Positions 5,695 through 6,494 of a DNA stretch of 6,494 nt are shown here, piece after piece (position 1 is the stretch's first letter; every line of letters starts with the position of its first letter). This DNA comes from an uncultured Thermoleophilia bacterium. Its GTDB lineage: Bacteria; Actinomycetota; Thermoleophilia; UBA2241. The notes under the pieces were generated by a model. It did no database searches and had not been told where the DNA came from. It saw nothing but the letters and a program-made list of their open reading frames with translations. The DNA lies in the NCBI GenBank assembly GCA_903921965.1, contig CAIXSE010000468.1:1-6494 (forward strand), in the 5' to 3' direction. Both the position numbers and the translations under genes were made by a program.

Positions 5695-6494
5695 GTGAAG
5701 GCACACACGCACATCGCACGACGCGGCCGACCCGGGGCGCGGCGCCCGCGGGTCGCGGCGGCGCTGGCCGCCACGGCCGGGTCGGTGCTCCTGCTCTTCG
5801 CACTGCCGGCGTGCGCGGCACAGACCGGGAGCGCCGCCGCGAGCGGCGGCACGTCCGCGGACGCGAAGACGGCGCCGCGCGGAGCGGCCGGCGACGACTG
5901 GAAGCACGTGCTGCAGGTCGTCGCCAACCTGCGCGCCGATCCCCCGTCCCGTCCTCTCGTCCTGCTGCTCGGCGGCTCCGCCGCGCGCGAGTCCACCGTC
6001 GACGACGCCTCCTGGACGGCGCAGGTCGCGGCCGGCGGCGGCCCTGCGGTGGCCGCCTACAACCTCGGCTCCCGCAACCGCACCCTGGCGCAGGACCTCG
6101 CCCTGGTGAAGGAGCTGCCCGCCGGGTCGGGCATCGTCTACATCGGCATCAACGTGGGCCGGTTCACCTCGCCGCCGTCCTCGCCCAAGCTGGACTTCCC
6201 CGAGCCCGTGGCCACGCTGCCGGCCTACGCACAGCACCAGTACACGCAGAGCGCGATCAAGTCCGCGGCGAAGAAGAAGGCCCTGGTGGGCGCGTGGATG
6301 GACCAGCGCTACCCGGCCTTCAAGGCCAACTACTCGTCCAGTCTCAAGGCTCTGGGCGCGCTCGTCCGCGCCTGCAAGAGCAAGGGGTACACGCCGGTGC
6401 TCCTCGAGCTGCCCCGCGACACGGAGGTCATCGGGAGCGCGCTCGACGCCCCGGTCAGGCGCTTCACCGCTTCCTGCAAGGCGCTCGCGCAGCA
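5695..6494 (+). CDS. SGNH-like secreted lipoprotein, 3'-truncated by window edge
   Basis: The frame is open from GTG 5695 to the window end with no stop (266 residues seen). The start is chosen because it gives a complete export signal: a basic n-region (Arg 9, 10, 12, 16, 17, 19), a hydrophobic core (~20-37) and a lipobox-like ALPAC with Cys40, the likely lipidated residue; Pro at -2 is unusual, so plain signal-peptidase cleavage is the alternative. A Gly/Ser/Ala linker (41-66) follows. The domain shows an SGNH-hydrolase-like order: LVLLLGGSAARES (Ser95 where GDS is usual), YNLGSRN (Gly125), and VYIGINVGRF (Asn153). The block V Asp/His would lie beyond the edge, so an active hydrolase or O-acyltransferase is not proven. 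Cys227 and Cys261 could form a disulphide outside the cell. No ribosome site precedes the GTG; an extended -10 lies directly upstream. The target may be a surface glycan or lipid ester (inference). Confidence 0.8.
   Translation, partial: MKAHTHIARRGRPGARRPRVAAALAATAGSVLLLFALPACAAQTGSAAASGGTSADAKTAPRGAAGDDWKHVLQVVANLRADPPSRPLVLLLGGSAARESTVDDASWTAQVAAGGGPAVAAYNLGSRNRTLAQDLALVKELPAGSGIVYIGINVGRFTSPPSSPKLDFPEPVATLPAYAQHQYTQSAIKSAAKKKALVGAWMDQRYPAFKANYSSSLKALGALVRACKSKGYTPVLLELPRDTEVIGSALDAPVRRFTASCKALAQ
5833..5850. repeat. 8-bp inverted repeat inside the lipoprotein linker
   Basis: GCCGCCGC (5833-5840) pairs with GCGGCGGC (5843-5850) around GA. It encodes part of the Ala/Ser/Gly linker just after the signal peptide. 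It is most likely a by-product of Ala/Gly codons in very GC-rich DNA, though a hairpin this early in an apparently leaderless mRNA might affect translation. Confidence 0.35.

Noticed and set aside
5676..5700. ATG at 5676-5678 as an alternative start for the gene at the right edge
   Set aside because: It is in a different frame from the signal peptide and SGNH-like domain, and it forms part of the extended -10.
4217..5821. 534-codon minus-strand frame overlapping the SagB-type gene and the lipase gene
   Set aside because: It is Arg/Ala/Pro-rich with no domain, in another frame of the true lipase gene, which has a full catalytic triad and ribosome site.
5638..6237. Upstream extension of the lipase frame to 6237 on the minus strand
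   Set aside because: The AGGAGG/ATG at 5637 gives a complete family-length protein, and the extension is antisense to the signal-peptide-bearing lipoprotein gene.

Overview
The window is a very GC-rich, densely coded bacterial chromosome segment with six protein genes, two of them cut by the window edges. High G/C at third codon positions, GTG starts, strong purine-rich ribosome sites, GC-only hairpins in place of U-tract terminators and an apparently actinobacterial-type membrane protein all suggest a high-GC Actinomycetota (Actinobacteria-like) genome. The sequence alone does not fix a class or genus. I see no tRNA, rRNA, insertion sequence, CRISPR array or phage gene.

Layout from left to right. 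(1) The window opens inside a PLP-dependent group II (aromatic-L-amino-acid type) decarboxylase on the plus strand, which ends at 1254. (2) After a 144-bp spacer comes a plus-strand six-helix membrane protein of unknown function (1399-2841), closed by a 20-bp perfect GC hairpin at 2855-2896. (3) A 193-bp spacer holds that hairpin and a short tandem repeat. It leads to a plus-strand pair: a membrane-anchored ClpP-fold serine proteinase of the SDH_sah type (3035-3880) and a SagB/ThcOx-type flavin oxidoreductase (3940-4683, possibly starting at 3877). (4) A 96-bp hairpin-rich spacer separates the pair from a convergent minus-strand monoacylglycerol-lipase-like alpha/beta hydrolase (4780-5637). 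(5) Only 57 bp further on, and divergently, starts a plus-strand SGNH-like lipoprotein gene that runs off the right edge (5695-6494).

The genes do not form one obvious pathway. The best-supported transcription unit is the proteinase/SagB pair. The decarboxylase and the membrane protein could be co-transcribed, but the gap is large enough for a separate promoter. The lipase and the lipoprotein share a tiny divergent promoter region. In it an extended -10 (TGCTACAGT) lies just upstream of the lipoprotein GTG start, which has no ribosome site, so its mRNA is probably leaderless or nearly so. The lipase start has a textbook AGGAGG. The most interesting points are this promoter arrangement, the proteinase/SagB pairing without visible azole-peptide partner genes, the divergent SGNH-like lipoprotein, and the uncharacterised membrane protein.
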